This document shows positions 63,039-64,000 of a stretch of 64,000 nucleotides of DNA, piece by piece. Positions within the stretch are counted from its first letter, which is position 1. Each line of letters starts with the position of its first letter. Source of the DNA: Spirochaetaceae bacterium (lineage in GTDB: Bacteria; Spirochaetota; Spirochaetia; Treponematales; Treponemataceae). The translations under genes and the position numbers were made by a program. The DNA lies in NCBI GenBank assembly GCA_017622235.1, contig JAGARN010000002.1, forward strand, positions 105,458 to 169,457. Reading direction: 5' to 3'. Under the pieces are notes generated by a model. The model made no database searches, was not told where the DNA came from, and saw only the letters and a list, made by a program, of their open reading frames with translations.

Positions 63039-63062
63039 GTGATTGGCAAGGAAGCCAATCAC
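63039..63062. other. hairpin at the junction of repeat and Rpn fragment
   Basis: GTGATTGGC and GCCAATCAC form a perfect 9-bp stem with a 6-base loop. It overlaps the first codons of the Rpn fragment, exactly where the Rpn similarity begins. Confidence 0.5.
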
Positions 63063-63639
63063 CGACAGCAACCCAGACATTTGCAAGGAACTTTTAGAGC
63101 GGCTCTTGAAAATTAAGATTGAAAAGCTTGATTACCCAGAAATGGAAAAAACCATTAGTCCCTACTACGAAACTAGAGGTGTCCGACTTGATGTCTATAT
63201 CAAGGACAGCAACAAAGTCTTTGACATTGAACTCCAAAACTCAACGGATTCTAGCCTGGGCCTACGTACTCGCTACTACCAATCCATGCTGGACACCGAC
63301 AACTTGCTTAAAGGGCAGCATTGCACGGAACTTCCAGACAGTTACATTGTTTTCATCTGCAAAAACGACCCTTTTGAAAAAGAACTCCCTGTTTATACTT
63401 TCCAGACTCGTTGCATAGAAGATAATAATCTTACATTAAAAGACAACGCTATAAAAAAGATTTTCAATGCAAAAGCCTACAACAAAGAAAAAGACATAGC
63501 AATAAAGTCGTTTTTGCAGTATATTAACAACAACAAGCCTGTTGACGATTTTACCCGCCGGCTAGATTCTTTTATTCATAAAATAAAACAAGAAAAAAGC
63601 CTTGACATACAACCGTGCAAGGCTTTCGTCCAGACATAG
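63043..63639 (+). pseudogene. Rpn-family nuclease gene, truncated at both ends
   Basis: 198 codons. The Rpn (recombination-promoting nuclease, PD-(D/E)XK) core is clear: NPDICKELLERLLKIKIEKL, RGVRLDVYIKDSNKVFDIEL with the nuclease Asp, Glu and Gln, SLGLRTRYYQSMLDTDNL, then DDFTRRLDSFIHKIKQEK. The usual N-terminal segment is missing, and the C-terminus changes after KIKQEK to unrelated residues (SLDIQPCKAF) read from the right copy of the 26-base repeat. The start codon shown (TTG) is arbitrary. The nuclease core may fold, but the gene is probably not functional. Confidence 0.72.
63593..63618 (+). repeat. 26-base direct repeat, right copy
   Basis: The same 26 bases as 62823-62848 with two differences. 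It replaces the normal end of the Rpn coding sequence, so it marks a breakpoint. Confidence 0.7.
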
Positions 63640-63668
63640 AAAAGTGTTATTCTTTATATATAGCCATC

Positions 63669-63697
63669 TTGACAATTTTGAAATTGAATTCCATAAT
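63669..63697 (+). promoter_or_regulatory. sigma-70 promoter for the AAA ATPase gene
   Basis: TTGACA (63669-63674), 17-base spacer, CATAAT (63692-63697). The ATG at 63707 is only 9 bases after the -10, so the transcript would be nearly leaderless. Confidence 0.7.
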
Positions 63698-63706
63698 ATT
63701 TGAAGT

Positions 63707-64000
63707 ATGATTTATAGAAATTTTGAAAACATAATTAAAACCGCTCTTCAATTTTTTCCTTGCGTAACATTAACAGGAGCGAGACAAACTGGAAAAACAA
63801 CATTGTTAAAATCAATGTTACCAAATTACAATTACATTTCTTTGGATTTACCAAGTATTGCCTCAATGGCTGAAGAAACTCCTGATGCTTTTTTTGAAAA
63901 ATACAAAACACCTTTAATAATTGATGAAGTGCAATATGCACCAAAACTATTTAGATACTTAAAAGATAAATTAGATCAAAATCGACACGAAATGGGACAA
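63707..64000 (+). CDS. AAA ATPase (AAA_14/DUF4143 type), 5' part
   Basis: First 98 residues; the gene continues past the window. The Walker A motif is GARQTGKTTLLKS and the Walker B site is PLIIDEVQYAPKLF, with SLDLPSIASMAEE between them, the pattern of the AAA_14 ATPases that usually carry a C-terminal DUF4143 domain. Their function is unsettled; they are common near mobile and defence genes. Only a weak ribosome site (TGAAG) precedes the ATG. Confidence 0.85.
   Translation, partial: MIYRNFENIIKTALQFFPCVTLTGARQTGKTTLLKSMLPNYNYISLDLPSIASMAEETPDAFFEKYKTPLIIDEVQYAPKLFRYLKDKLDQNRHEMGQ

Overview
The window is an AT-rich bacterial chromosome segment that most resembles a treponeme-type spirochaete. 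This is inferred from gene content, not from a marker search: several signal-peptide and TPR proteins of the kind common in spirochaetes, a BspA-like leucine-rich lipoprotein, chemotaxis genes, RNase Y, and Rpn-type nuclease fragments. No rRNA, tRNA or CRISPR array was seen. The base composition was judged by eye.

Layout. 0-4.1 kb: the 3' part of gyrB, then gyrA, a strong terminator, two parS-type palindromes and a membrane-anchored XRE regulator. 4.2-9.7 kb: a GC-rich repeat, the ABC-F ATPase gene ettA, a GGDEF protein, a small exported protein and rny. 9.8-17.7 kb: a tyrosine phosphatase, cheR-cheB, an rseC/TPR/prenyl-synthase set, rlmE with a LysM/M23 peptidase, and a cupin regulator. 17.8-24.5 kb: rpmH-rnpA-yidD-yidC-jag followed by an exported protein, a cyclophilin-FKBP lipoprotein and an OmpA-family protein. 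24.6-31 kb: carA and a carB-dapF fusion. 31-36 kb: an outer-membrane protein, an anion transporter, an ArsC-like protein, and a sugar-binding lipoprotein divergent from an XRE regulator. 36-51 kb: a STAS/zinc-ribbon protein, two membrane proteins, an AI-2E-family transporter, an acyltransferase, a lytic transglycosylase, a LysM protein, a TPR protein and the cluster rsmE-metallopeptidase-exported protein-pdxA-rsmG. 51-64 kb: an accessory region with Fic, a UPF0175/DUF3368 toxin-antitoxin-like pair, two type II restriction-modification systems (one NgoPII-like, one clearly MunI-like), gene remnants, a cyclase, a frameshifted BspA-like gene, an orphan DNA methyltransferase, Rpn debris and an AAA ATPase cut by the window edge.

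The most unusual locus is the carbamoyl-phosphate synthase pair. CarA has lost the glutaminase Cys and His (now Gly and Gln), so the enzyme probably uses free ammonia. CarB is fused in frame to a complete-length DapF domain whose first catalytic Cys is Ala and whose substrate-contacting Asn is Ser. The second most interesting area is the 51-64 kb region, where restriction systems sit among broken genes and GC-rich dispersed repeats. One of these repeats recurs next to ettA, more than 58 kb away.
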